Shown here piece by piece: positions 22,381 through 33,242 of a stretch of DNA of 64,000 bases. The first letter of the stretch is position 1; each line of letters begins with the position of its first letter. Both the position numbers and the translations under genes were made by a program. Origin of the DNA: Medicago truncatula (Eukaryota > Streptophyta > Magnoliopsida > Fabales > Fabaceae). The notes under the pieces are model-generated. The model was given only the letters and a program-made list of their open reading frames with translations. It was not told where the DNA came from and made no database searches. The stretch lies in contig NC_053042.1 in the NCBI RefSeq assembly GCF_003473485.1, forward strand, positions 7,153,501 through 7,217,500, in the 5' to 3' direction.

Positions 22381-25193
22381 CTAATTCATCCTTCTGATGA
22401 GTTCGTTGATGTAGTCTTCCCTGTTTCCAGCATCACCACCTTCAACATAATGATTTCTTTTCTTCTTCATACCACCTAGGGGAGCTTTGAGCTTGAAAGG
22501 CCACAGGAAGTTGTTTGCCTCTCTGAAGTGAGGACCAACTGTCAGTATCTCGTGAATCAAATCTTCAATACAGATGATACCGTGCTTCCCAAGAACCTGC
22601 CCATTGTATAATGTCAGTCAAAGAATAGAAAAATAAACAGTCAGTGTAAATGTTCAACAACACTATACACAGAATCTGGACTGTTGAATCAAGATCAAAC
22701 AACTCTTGTTCCAGCTTGAGCAAATAGGGCCAAACAACAAAGTCGGAATGAAGAGCCATCCCATCTAGGTCTGACAGTTAAGATTGCCGACTACAACATT
22801 TAGTGATTGCAGGGTATCCAAATCAGACAAACCTGTTCGATGATAGAGTTGTCTGTCAAAGCAATTCTCTGCCTGTCAACTTTGCCGTAGCCCCTCTTGT
22901 AGATCAATTCCCTGACGCTCTTCAGATTAGGGTACCCGTATGTAACATAAGGCTCAACCCTGTGGAGCATGTTCACGGTTGCTTTGTTAACTTTGAGAAA
23001 GACACCATTAAAGATCTGCAGTCAAAAGAAATGGAAGAATAAGGTTACATTGTAATATTGCATGGATTCTTCAACACAGTATTAGAGGAGATGGAGAAAG
23101 GGAGCCGGCAAAAAGGGAAATTCTACAGTCAAAATTTGGTTGAATAAAGGAAGAAAAAAAAGAGATAATTTATTAGGTGAATTCTCAGAAATTGTTGTCT
23201 AGTCTCTCACATGATCCCATGCACTTTGGGCTTTAATAGTTAATCAATGTTGGAGACAGCACACCACACCATATCTCTAGCTAAAATTCTACTTTTTTGC
23301 CCAGAAGAATGAGTATACAGGGATGGAGATCAAAACCTCTTGGCTATAATGGGTCTATCAAGGATGGATTCTAAGAGTTTTAGTTGTAAGTTGTGATGTT
23401 ATCAAACGTGGAAATCCTAACTAGTAACAAGTAGTGAGTATAGATACAAAAACAAGAGATCATAAATCAATACTTCATATCTTACACATTGTAGGAAATT
23501 AATATTCATTCAATTCAATAATTCAACATATATAACACAAACTAGCAAAACAACTTAACTATCTTTCTATGCTTAATATAAGGGAGTTAAGTTGTTTTTT
23601 CCAACAAAAAAATAGTAACAACTTAAACTCCCTTGTATTAAACATAGAAAAACTGTACACAAAGAAATCACATCAAAGTGCTTTAGGTGTAACTATATCT
23701 CAAGGAAAAAACTATACATTGTTGTAGGTACACTTAACAGTGGGATGAAAGATCAGTTCAACAAGCTCAACATGCATAAAAGTTAATAATAAATGCTTAT
23801 AATATTCCTAGAATAACTCACTGAATAGACCTTCAATCAGAGGTACATTGCATGATATCTGAAGTAGCGCATCCAAAAAACTCAAGTGTATCACAATGAG
23901 GCAACTTCTAGCACTCATTTATATACATACAGTCACAATAAATACATACATTTTACTCGAAACAGATAACCAATTACACACTAAAATGGTACGAAAACAG
24001 CACTTAACAAAACTCTATCCAAAATGAAGTTTTACTAATCAATGGATTCAATAGTAACAACAACAAAACCATTAAAACAGCAAAGCGATTCAACGAGTGA
24101 CAATCAAAAAACAATCTGAATGGTTACCTGTCTCAAACGCAAAAGCTGCAAAATCTTCCTTGATTTTGGGTCCATAGCGTTGATACTGAAATTATAATAA
24201 AATTCCCATTATTAAAACAACAATAACAAGAAAACCACCTAGAAATAACTAGTATACTATAAAATAATAAATCAAATACAGTATGAAAAATTACCCTCTG
24301 ATCCTGATAATGAACAAGAGCTTAGCTTCAGGGTCAACATAAAATCCACCCTTGAGTTTAGCTTCACGCTTCAAACTGATCAACTCCTTTTGCTGCACAC
24401 AAATTAAATCAATAAATAAATAATTGTATAAATCAAAAAGGTATATTGATTAAGGAATTGTTTGGATTAGCTTATTTGAGCTTATCTCCAGGAATAAGTT
24501 GTGAAACTATTTGACAGAACTAATTAAAAAAGCTTATGCCATTATTCATAAGTTGTTTTCAGCTTAATTAGGGCCTGATTTGATTGGTCTAATTGAGCTT
24601 ATCTACTGACATAAGTTTTGTGATACTATTTGGGAGAACTTATAACTTATCAATACAATAATGACATTTTTCATAAGCTTTTTCAGCTTATTGTCATAAG
24701 TTCTACAAAATAGTTAATGGAAACAGTTTATAGCATATACAAAAACAATTTTATTTTATCTATTGCTGTAAAAATAGCTTATGTAAGCTTATTCACATCA
24801 GGATAAGCACTTGTGCTATAAGTTGCAGTTAACTTGTTTCTCCAATATAGCTTATGAAAACCGGTTATAGCTTGTACTAAAACAGTTTAACTTTATTTTA
24901 TATTTAGCTATAGAAATAGTTGATAAGTGATTATTATGATAAGCTATTATGCTATAAGGTGTTAATCCAAACAAGGCCTAAAATTACATAATCAAAATTA
25001 TTATTAACAATACCTGATCATCATATTCCTTGGCGTATTGTTTGGCTCTACTCCAAATGAGTTTCCTTGTTTGAGCCCTTTTCTTCTTAGCTGATTCCTG
25101 TTCCTGCTTCTTCACCAATGCCCATTCTTCGTTCCTTTTCTGCTTCTTCAAAACGGATTCAGGAACCACCGTTTTCACTTCCTCTTTCGACAT
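22381..25193 (-). CDS. RPL7: 60S ribosomal protein uL30 (RPL7)
   Basis: Five coding exons (25014-25193, 24295-24392, 24128-24185, 22833-23015, 22381-22596) join in frame to 244 residues, the normal length for plant L7. The Lys/Arg-rich N-terminus ([14 protein letters not shown], then [19 protein letters not shown]) is followed by the L30 core ([19 protein letters not shown]), then [18 protein letters not shown] and the conserved end [20 protein letters not shown]. The protein is a structural part of the large cytosolic ribosomal subunit and binds 28S/5S rRNA regions. The start codon directly follows a splice acceptor (TTGAAG|G), so a 5'UTR intron is likely, its donor near 25350. Site II and telo-box motifs lie upstream, as is usual for ribosomal protein genes. 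Confidence 0.96.
23549..23655. repeat. imperfect hairpin in RPL7 intron 3
   Basis: The arm at 23551-23596 (with AAGGGAGTTAAGTTGTT) pairs with 23617-23655 (AACAACTTAAACTCCCTT), giving a stem of more than 30 bases with mismatches. It lies in the ~1.1 kb intron between exons 3 and 4. It could be a MITE remnant or a structured intron RNA. No snoRNA box pair was convincing. Confidence 0.55.
24454..24978. mobile_element. Tourist-like (PIF/Harbinger) MITE in RPL7 intron 1
   Basis: Ends GGAATTGTTTGGATTA and, inverted, GGCCTTGTTTGGATTA are flanked by TAA on both sides (24451-24453 and 24979-24981), as for Tourist-type MITEs. The interior is rich in AGCTTAT/ATAAGCT motifs. A second start-like motif (AGGGCCTGATTTGATTGG at ~24567) suggests two copies overlapping or one nested in another. 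Confidence 0.65.
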
Positions 25194-25400
25194 CCTTCAA
25201 ACAATGAAATTGAATCAAATCAGAGCACAAAAACACAAAACCATAAATCACATTGGGGATGAAGAATAATAGATAATGAAAAATTAAGGAATATAGTGTG
25301 AAAAGTAAGAGATGTATGAATCGAGAAGAAGAAGAAGATTGGAAATTTTACCTTGCCGCAGTAAATGGAGATGGAGAAGAAAATGAAACTAGGGTTTGGG
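25194..25400 (-). promoter_or_regulatory. RPL7 5'UTR intron and telo-box
   Basis: On the - strand GCGGCAAG|GTAAAATT near 25350 is a splice donor, and its acceptor lies at 25195-25196 just before the start codon. The telo-box AAACCCTA is present on the - strand at 25390-25397, in the likely leader. Telo-boxes near transcription starts mark translation-related plant genes. Confidence 0.6.
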
Positions 25401-25461
25401 ACTAAGCGCTAGCTCAGATTTTATGCTTTCTTCATATTTCTGCCGCACGTACGTATATCAA

Positions 25462-25495
25462 TGGGCATTATGGACTGACATGTGTGGGCTGGGCT
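25462..25495 (+). promoter_or_regulatory. site II (TGGGCY-type) cluster upstream of RPL7
   Basis: TGGGCT occurs at 25485-25490 and overlapping at 25490-25495, with the related TGGGCA at 25462-25467. Paired site II elements with a telo-box drive growth-linked expression of ribosomal protein genes through TCP-type factors. The pairing here is seen; its activity is inferred. Confidence 0.6.
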
Positions 25496-25785
25496 AATCA
25501 CCAAAACAATAAGAATGTGAATTGCTCTTCTGCCCCCCCTGTGAAACTAGGAATTTATATTTTCAAATAGAAAGAGGATTTTGATGAAATGACGTGGTAA
25601 TAATTTTTGTTTGAAAGTAGAAAAATTAAGATGAATTCTTATTTCTATAATCTGTATACTACTGTACTTGCATATGTTATAGTGGTTTGTTTGAGTGTTC
25701 ATTGATGTTAAAAGGAAAATTTTAAGTTACATTAATTAAATAACTCATTACCAACTTGAGTTGAAAATTGTGAAATATGACATTC

Positions 25786-26330
25786 CTACATAGAGCCAAT
25801 TGGTGGGATCATAACGAGTAAACTCTCCACTTTGTGTATCCATTTGAGGTCTATAAAAATATATTGGGGGTTAGTTGGTGGCAACGGGAAAATGGTTGGG
25901 TTTGTCGGTGATGACGAAAATTTAGAATTTTGAGAACTTCGGTGTTGGTAATTTTGCATTAAAGACAACAAAGATTGTTGATAATCGTATCGATTGGGAT
26001 CCATTGGAGGATATAAACAATGAATAATGAAGATCAAATAAATGAAATTATAAAGTTAAAATTATGAGGGTGAATTTATGTGTAAAAATAAGAGCAAAGA
26101 GATAAAATTGTGAAAGAAAAAAGTTGAGTGAAATATCTTTGAATGAACACAATTACAATTTACAATCTGATTCAGATTCTTTCAATCTTGCTCATTTCTT
26201 AGGTTTGAAAGATGTGCGGGCTTATGGTGGATCCCAATAGAAATATGTGTGATGTATGTTGGACTATCTCTCTCTACAACGACCAAAAGAGTCAAAATAC
26301 AATGGCTCTCATTAAGAGCCATCCCGTCTT
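25786..26330 (-). pseudogene. fragment resembling a PIF/Harbinger companion (Myb-like/NAM-associated) gene
   Basis: An 83-codon frame on the - strand (25786-26037) contains MDPNRYDYQQSLLSLMQNYQ and FPLPPTNPQY, like the Ser/Pro/Asn-rich start of the NAM-associated or Myb-like proteins found with Harbinger elements. The conserved DNA-binding part is missing. At about 26301-26324 a short palindrome (ATGGCTCT..AGAGCCAT) lies where an element end could be. The call is tentative. Confidence 0.35.
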
Positions 26331-26447
26331 GGGCCCTTTTTGCATGCTAGGACAAAGGAATCTATATTAGGTAGACTACGTCGTGATAGTAAAAATCTTT
26401 GGAGTCAATTTTACAAGAGATATAATCAAGAGAATGGGTTGGGTGGC

Positions 26448-26848
26448 CTTAGGGTTGGGAATAGGCTAGACCGGCCTACATGGGCCTATGGCCTGGCCTG
26501 TTTATTAAAAAGGTTAGGCTTAGGCTTTTTAAAAAGCTTATTTAAGTAAATAGGCCAGGCTTAGGCTATCAAAAAAGCTTATGAAGCCTAATAGGCCAGC
26601 CTTATAGTAGTGATAGACAAGTCTTACACTGAAATAGGCTTTGAGGCCTATTAAGCCTATTTAAAAGTAGATAAAATGGAATGTTTAGTGACTTTAATAG
26701 TAAGTAGGCCTGTAAATAGGCTTTCAGGCCAGACCAGGCCAAAAAAATAGGCTTATGAAAGGCCATAGGCCAAGCTCAGGCCTGCAAATTTTTTCGTAGG
26801 CCAGGCTCAGGCCTATCAAAGCCTGGCCTATTCCTAACCCTAAATTGC
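26448..26848. mobile_element. inverted-repeat element rich in TAGGCCT-type motifs
   Basis: The left end TTAGGGTTGGGAATAGGC mirrors the right end GCCTATTCCTAACCCTAA. Between them AGGCCTAT, TAGGCTT and similar words recur in both orientations about 25 times, so the ~400 bp can fold back extensively. TA flanks both ends, but no longer target duplication is convincing. It is a MITE-like element of unassigned superfamily. Confidence 0.6.
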
Positions 26849-27370
26849 TCTTCATAGGGGTGCAAGGGCAGAACATGGATATCAATTTGTTGCTTACGTT
26901 TATCCAAAGCGAGGAGGAGTACTTCAACTTTGTTGATCAGGTGAATGACCACATGAATCATATATCATATATGATGGGTAACGTTGCAATGATGATAGAC
27001 ATCTTAAACAACCTTTGATTGTAAATGCATAGAGTTCTATGTGATTGTAAATTCTTCTTACCAAAAATATTGATTTGTTGTAAATATTGATTGTTCTCTT
27101 GTGATTGTAAATGCATTGAGTTATCTTGTGATTGCATAATATGTAACATGTTTATGCATTTTTAATCAAATAACTGTTACTTCGTCAAGTGACGGTAATT
27201 ACATGCTACTCCAGCCAAAATTCAAGCAAAATTCCATTCTTTGGCTACAACAGCTGACTCAATGCTATGATAAAAGCAATTGGAGTTGCTCTGACATTGG
27301 GGTAAAAAAAAGTTTTTCCAATAAGATCCCATACTCCCAGGACTAAAGGGTGTAATTATAAAAATATAAA

Positions 27371-28737
27371 GGCTTAATTGATCTGCCGGTCCCTTAATTT
27401 ATTTCTTTTATTTAATTTGGTCCTATAAGTCTTAACTTTCTCAAACACGTCCCTTAACTGATTTCTTTTATTCAATTTGGTCCAATTTTGATAATTTTAA
27501 TCCCCTAAAAAAAGAGATCGTTGGATTGCGGAGGTCTATCAGATTTTATAGTGTATCATCAACGCCTAATTTATTTACTTTCTTCTTCTTCCATCATCTT
27601 CATCTTCATCTTCATTCATCCTTCAATCATCTTCATAAAAAACCAAGATTTAATTCCAAATCACACTCTTTCAATTCTATTCTCTAGATTCATCATCAAT
27701 TCTCATCTCTGCAATCCCAAATTCCCCAATCCAATCCAAATGGCACTACAAAAAAAAGAAAAAACCTCTCCCATAGCCAAAGAACACCAGCAAGGCAAGA
27801 TCCCAAACAAAACAGAAAACGAGCTCACAAAACCACCCTTGGAACATAAACACACCACAAAAGGAGAAGAAACACAAAAATCAAAAATCCATAAAGAAGC
27901 AAAACCTCAATAAAAATTCCAGAAACAACAACACATAAACAACAACCTTCATCACCTCCCAAATCAAAGAGCTCCATTTCACGACAATCAAACACAAAAA
28001 TCAAACTCAGTTTTCTGCATGAACAACTCCATTTCACGACATCCATAACCAGCTCAAAATGAATTGTTACATTCAAAACCAAACTCAAAAAGGTAGGAGT
28101 CATCCGTGAAAAGCCTTAAAATGTCATTTTTTTCGCGTCATCACCGGACTTGTTGTTATTGTTTGGTTCCAGATCTGACAGGAGCAAGGAGGGTTTGGGT
28201 TTGGGGGAAGAAAGCGGTGGAGTTGATGATGAGTGTGAGTGGGTAAATGGAATTGAAATAGATTTTGATGGGAATATAAAACGGTTTGAATATGGATTGT
28301 GGATGGCTGTCTGGAAATTTCTTCACAAAAAAGTGACGAGTATTGGTGAGAAGAATTTCTTGATCTTTGATATGGGAGGTGATGAAGGTTGTTGGAGTGT
28401 GTTGATGATGATAGATGAAGATGACAATGATGGTGGTGTAGTGATTAAATAATTGGTTTAAATTTTTTTGTCCTGGGTTTTATTGATGAAGGATGAATGG
28501 AGATGAAGATGATGGAAGAAGAAGAAGAAAGTAAATAAATTAGGTGTTGATGATACACTATAAAATCTGATAGACCTCCGTAATCCAACGGTCTCTTTTT
28601 TTAGGGGATTAAAATTATCAAAATTGGACCAAATTGAATAAAAGAAATCAGTTAATGGACGTGTTTGAGAAAGTTAAGACTTATAGGACCAAATTGAATA
28701 AAAGAAATAAATTAAGGAACCGGGAGATAATTAAGTC
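27371..28737. mobile_element. long-TIR Mutator-like element, 1.37 kb
   Basis: Inverted repeats of about 250 bp (27371-27625 against 28485-28737) begin GGCTTAATTGATCT and, inverted, GACTTAATTATCTC. They are flanked by the perfect 9-bp duplication AAATATAAA (27362-27370 and 28738-28746). The interior has a 100-codon frame at 28150-28452 (+) and other open frames, but no transposase. Long TIRs with 9-bp duplications indicate a MULE. The interior may be captured or low-complexity DNA. Confidence 0.92.
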
Positions 28738-28746
28738 AAATATAAA

Positions 28747-29340
28747 CTACTCCATAATTTTTTGAAACACAACCTTAAGTTTAGGATTTTTATTTTTTAG
28801 GGAGCCTTAAGTTAAGGATTTAATCCTCATTTACAGAAAAAAAAAAAAAAATATTTTGATGCTCTCGCAACAAATTTATGCATTTCTCTACATCATTCCA
28901 ATTTTATCTATCTCTCTTTACTTATTTTCTCTCTTTGTTTCTATAAACCAACTCCTAACTTCTCCATCTTCTCTCTCTCATTTCACTAACTTTTTTTTTT
29001 CCGTTGGAGAGGGGTCCTTGTGGTAGAGGATCAAACTAAAAAAATTAAAGGAAACTAATTTAATTTTACTAACGCGCCACACTTTCATTGATCATCTCAT
29101 AAGTATGATTGCATCCACAACTATAACCCACTGCCATGTTAGGTGAATGATTACCAATATTCATCTTATTTTCCTTTTACTCATCATGCGAGTTTTTTCT
29201 TTCCTGCATAAGAAATGAAGAATACACACTGTGTCGATTTTTATTACTAACACCTAAACATAATAAATTATTATTCTTGCATTGAAGGATAATTATAGTC
29301 CATGCGGATATATAATTCAAATCATGGATTTATCAAGTTA
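28747..29340. other. intergenic, AT-rich, no gene
   Basis: There are pyrimidine-rich tracts (TCTCTCT near 28910-28980) and poly-A near 28838. Nothing with coding character was seen. Confidence 0.5.
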
Positions 29341-29375
29341 CTAGTGTATTTATCCAGCGTTGCCCGGATTAGACA
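29341..29375 (-). mobile_element. Helitron-like 3' terminus
   Basis: Read on the - strand, an imperfect palindrome (ATCCGGGCAACGCTGGAT) lies 11 bases upstream of CTAG, followed by a host T. This is the layout of a Helitron 3' end. The element body would extend to the right; its 5' end was not found. Confidence 0.4.
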
Positions 29376-29638
29376 TATTCAAGAAGATAAAAAAATTACA
29401 TGTATGATATTCGTAAATAAAATTTATCATGGATTGGTATAAGATGAATATCTTAATAGATACACACAAATATATCATATTATAAATACTCGTAAATTTA
29501 TAGATGCACATACAGATAAAATTAATTGGATTTAGTAAAAATATTAACACATATAGAATAAAATCAATTTTTATGAATTTGTGTTATTTCTGTTACATAA
29601 AATATTAGGAATTCAATGAAAAAGTTAAGTAAAATATT

Positions 29639-29923
29639 GGGTTAATAGGTCTTTACCCCCTGTAATATATGTCATTTTCGGTTTTTCCCCCTGTAAAATT
29701 TTTATTTTGATTTACCCCTTGTAAAACATTTTTGTTTTGATTTATCCCCCTAATAGGCCAAACAAAAACGAAAATTTCTTAAAAAAAAAATTGGTTTTTA
29801 TTTGACCTATTAGAAGGGTAAATCAAAACAAAAATATTTTACAGGGGGTTGAATCAAAATAAAAATTTTACATGGGAAAACCAGAAATGACATATATTAC
29901 AGGGGGTAAAGACCTATTAACCT
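29639..29923. mobile_element. fold-back MULE MITE, 285 bp
   Basis: Nearly the whole element is an inverted repeat: the left arm starts GGGTTAATAGGTCTTTACCC and the right arm ends GGGTAAAGACCTATTAACCT. It is flanked by the perfect 9-bp duplication TAAAATATT (29630-29638 and 29924-29932). No coding capacity. Confidence 0.92.
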
Positions 29924-29932
29924 TAAAATATT

Positions 29933-31000
29933 TAATAGATAAGATCAAAAGTTTGTTGAAATATTTATGCCAATTCAAATATTGGTTTTAAAAAATAGAA
30001 ACATAATAAAAATGTTGCGAATAAACGTAAAAGTGATATGTGACATAAAAAATCTTACTTTATATATACACTATTGATTCGGATAAGCAGGTCCTTTATA
30101 TTGTTTATCAATCTAACTTCAAAATGACCACTAGCAAGGTTAGTGGGAACTTCAAAAATGAAAGTCTTTGATTATTTAAATATTATCATCATTAGATTAG
30201 ATTAGATTTTAATGTTGGTGAAAAACCATAAATAATATGTTCACGATCAAGATTCTTTAAACATTTATAATTATAGTCGCCAGCGTAAAATTATTTAGGT
30301 TATCTTGTGACATAGTAAATTGTAGATACATTTTTTCAGTTTCAATTTATAAAAACTATTTTCAAATGAGACACCGATTTTTATTTTTTATTTTTGCTAA
30401 AAGAGATACACCATTAGTTTTTTTTTTTGTTATAAAGTAACGACACAACAAAATGGAAAAAGTAAAGAAGAAATTAAGTTCCAAACATATCTCTCTTAGA
30501 CAAGATATTTCATATCAGACGAAGGCAGTTTCAGTGAACAGAACACTTTGAATATATGCGACCTATCCTTAGTCATAAAATTCACGCATATATTTTATTT
30601 TCTAAGAACATGCGCTAACGTAGTGTTACCATCTCCATGTAAAGCATCTCTAGTACGAAGATATGAGTAGCACAAGTGTGTTGATCACAACCAGCAACAA
30701 ACAACTCCTCCACTACCAAGCAATCACTTTCACAAATAATAATGATATAGCATTTGTCGCGACTGCAATCAAGAATCGTCTAGATACCATGTCAGCTAAG
30801 CCAACAACACACCACCTTCAACTTCATAGTGAGAAAAATCAATCATCCAATCTCTTTTGTAGTTGTAAGAAACACCACCAACATCTAAGCACCTAGAACC
30901 TTCTAAAAAAACTACCATCAATGTTGAGTTTGAGAATACATTCTCAAAGGGACTTCAACCAGCAAGAGACGTGGTAGGTGGGGATCCAACACCATTCGTT
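29933..31000. other. intergenic, AT-rich
   Basis: Short open frames only (for example 30663-30896), with no recognisable domain and no bounded element. Confidence 0.5.
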
Positions 31001-31009
31001 AATATTATA

Positions 31010-31353
31010 GGCAAAATTACACAATTAGTCCCTTAACTTTATTTTAGGTAACACTTTCGTCCTTTATTTTTTTTTTGTCACGATTTAGTCCTTTATATTA
31101 TAAAACAACAACATAGTTATCCTTTTTAATGAAAAAATAATCAAAAACTCCAAAAAAAAATCATCAAACTCATAGGCAAACGTAAATCTTCATCATACAA
31201 GCCTAAAAAATCAAATTTATTTGAAAAAAATCTCATAAAAAATGATAAGATATTGTCATTTTATAACATAAAGGACTAAATTGTGACAAAAAAAAATAAA
31301 GGACGAAAGTGTTATCTAAAATAAAGTTAATGGACTAATTGTGTAATTTTGCC
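31010..31353. mobile_element. MULE MITE, 344 bp
   Basis: TIRs of ~90 bp start GGCAAAATTACACAATTAGT at both ends (inverted on the right) and are flanked by the perfect 9-bp duplication AATATTATA (31001-31009 and 31354-31362). The interior is AT-rich and non-coding. Confidence 0.93.
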
Positions 31354-31374
31354 AATATTATATTATGAGTTACG

Positions 31375-31397
31375 CATGCATTGCAAGTTTTTACTAG
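31375..31397 (+). mobile_element. possible Helitron 3' terminus
   Basis: A weak stem (GCATGCATTGC) lies upstream of TTTTTACTAG and is followed by a host T. It faces the opposite way from the terminus at 29341. The hairpin is poor, so confidence is low. Confidence 0.25.
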
Positions 31398-33110
31398 TAA
31401 TAGATTCAAATTCTCTGCAACTTTTTTCAAGTACTTGAATATGGAGTATCTTTTTACTAGTTTGAACCCCATGCTTCTATGTAAAAAATTTATGTCTTTA
31501 AAAACATCGATGAAAACGAAAGGTAACTAAATTATATGTTTTTGCTCTAAAATAAACATATGTTTCTGAATTTAAAAATGATCCTCCTTAATTCCATTTT
31601 TTTTTTCAAGTGTCTTTCTTTTCACGTTGCTATAGAAACTCAAACATAGAGAATGAGAACGAGTACGATGTTGTATTGGTAGGCATAGTGGCACTCAAAG
31701 CATAATATTGTTGAATTAGGAGCTATTAATTGGAAGAAGTTTGTTACGAAAGAATTGCACCGATTAATTTAGGGTTGTTTATCTTATGCAATATTGCATA
31801 GGTTAAAGGCAACTAAACACGGTAAATTTTTAGGGTTGTTTATATAATGAAGATGTTTGAATTTCAAAAAAAAAAAACACGGTAAATTTTTATCGAAAAC
31901 AACAATATTTGTAGTAAAATTATGTTTTTAAGATAAGGTATATAAGTTTCAAAATAAATTTACTACTTTAGCCTATACAAGTTTGCCCGTGATAAAAAAA
32001 TCTATTAATTTATTATTAATCAGGGACATAGGAAGTCATTACTTGCATAATTAATAGCAACAAAAAAAAAGTCATTGTTTGCAGTGATATGACAAAAGTT
32101 ATTTTGGCAGAGATATTTTCTTGAAGATAATATTCTTTAAGGGTCTCATAAGATAGAGACGATTCAATTTGTCATCAAACATACTAAAGAAATGAAATTT
32201 TAACGACTTTAATTCTTTGGATCCCTCATACTTAAAAAAAAAACTCTTTGGATCCCCTGTCAAAAAAAAAAAAAACTCTTTGGATCCAATGTTACTAGTA
32301 TAAAAATGTTTTCCACATAATAAATAAAACTATTTCCTTAAAAAAAAATTAAGATACTCTTAAAAAAACAATTTAAGATAGAATTGTTGTGTTTTTTTTA
32401 AGGAGAATTGTATTTTTTATGAAAACTCGATATCCGATTCAAGAATTTCCACCGCCAACTTACGGGGGCCTCGTTTAAAGCCAGATCCCAAGCCAACCAT
32501 CGAAATGTTTTAAGGAGAATTGTTGTGTTGTTGACGAGTATATTTTATTTTCATTTTTTTTTGAAAGATTTTGCGTTATTTTTATGTATTGTTTTGGTTG
32601 GCTGTCGTTACTCTTATTATTTTGTAATTTGGTTTTATTCATGATGTATTGTATCGTGATTAGTTTTGTTAACAATATATTTTTTTTGAATAAAGTTTTG
32701 TTAACAATATATTGTTTGGTTGCTAAAAAAAATACTGTTTGGATTTTAAATTTGTCTTAAGGAGAAAATATGAATATTACTTTCTTTTAGGGGTATATGA
32801 GTATTACTCGAAGAAACTAAGAAATGAACACTGAATAGAAGAAAAATTTTGTGTGAGAAGAAAACTTGGGCACATTGTTTTCTAGTCTGTGGGCTACATG
32901 AAATATTTTTCATGCCTAGAATATTCAATTAATTATCACATACTTTTTTTTTGAGCAAAATTTAGCATTTAATTATCACATACTATACTTCTACTTCATC
33001 GGAGTAAAGAGGATCAGTGTTAATTATTTAAAGTGGGACCTATTCCGTTCATTACACATGAAAAAATCAACGAGGGATAAGACCAAAAGAAAAAAGAAAA
33101 TAGTAGCACA
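31398..33110. other. intergenic upstream of the 143-residue gene
   Basis: AT-rich sequence with short local duplications: CTCTTTGGATCC about three times near 32214-32286, and TTGTTAACAATATATT twice near 32665-32715. No gene was recognised. Confidence 0.5.
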
Positions 33111-33121
33111 CCCCACCAATA

Positions 33122-33132
33122 CTATATAAAAT
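33122..33132 (+). promoter_or_regulatory. TATA box of the 143-residue gene
   Basis: CTATATAAAAT lies 111 bases upstream of the start codon, which would leave a leader of about 80 bases. It is the best TATA match in this upstream region. Confidence 0.55.
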
Positions 33133-33242
33133 ATAATAAGACTAAGGTCTAAGAGCACTACGTTGTGATCTATGCATTTAGAAATTGCATTGTAGTTTTG
33201 ATAGTTAATTTGATTCTATACAGAAAAATTTAAGCAACGATA

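Noticed and set aside
27521-28452. Three open frames inside the 1.37-kb MULE
   Set aside because: Low-complexity and on both strands; two overlap the terminal arms or each other. Not listed as genes, though a captured origin is raised as a finding.
30663-30896. 77-codon frame on the + strand
   Set aside because: Thr/Asn/His-rich, isolated in transposon-rich sequence; likely chance.
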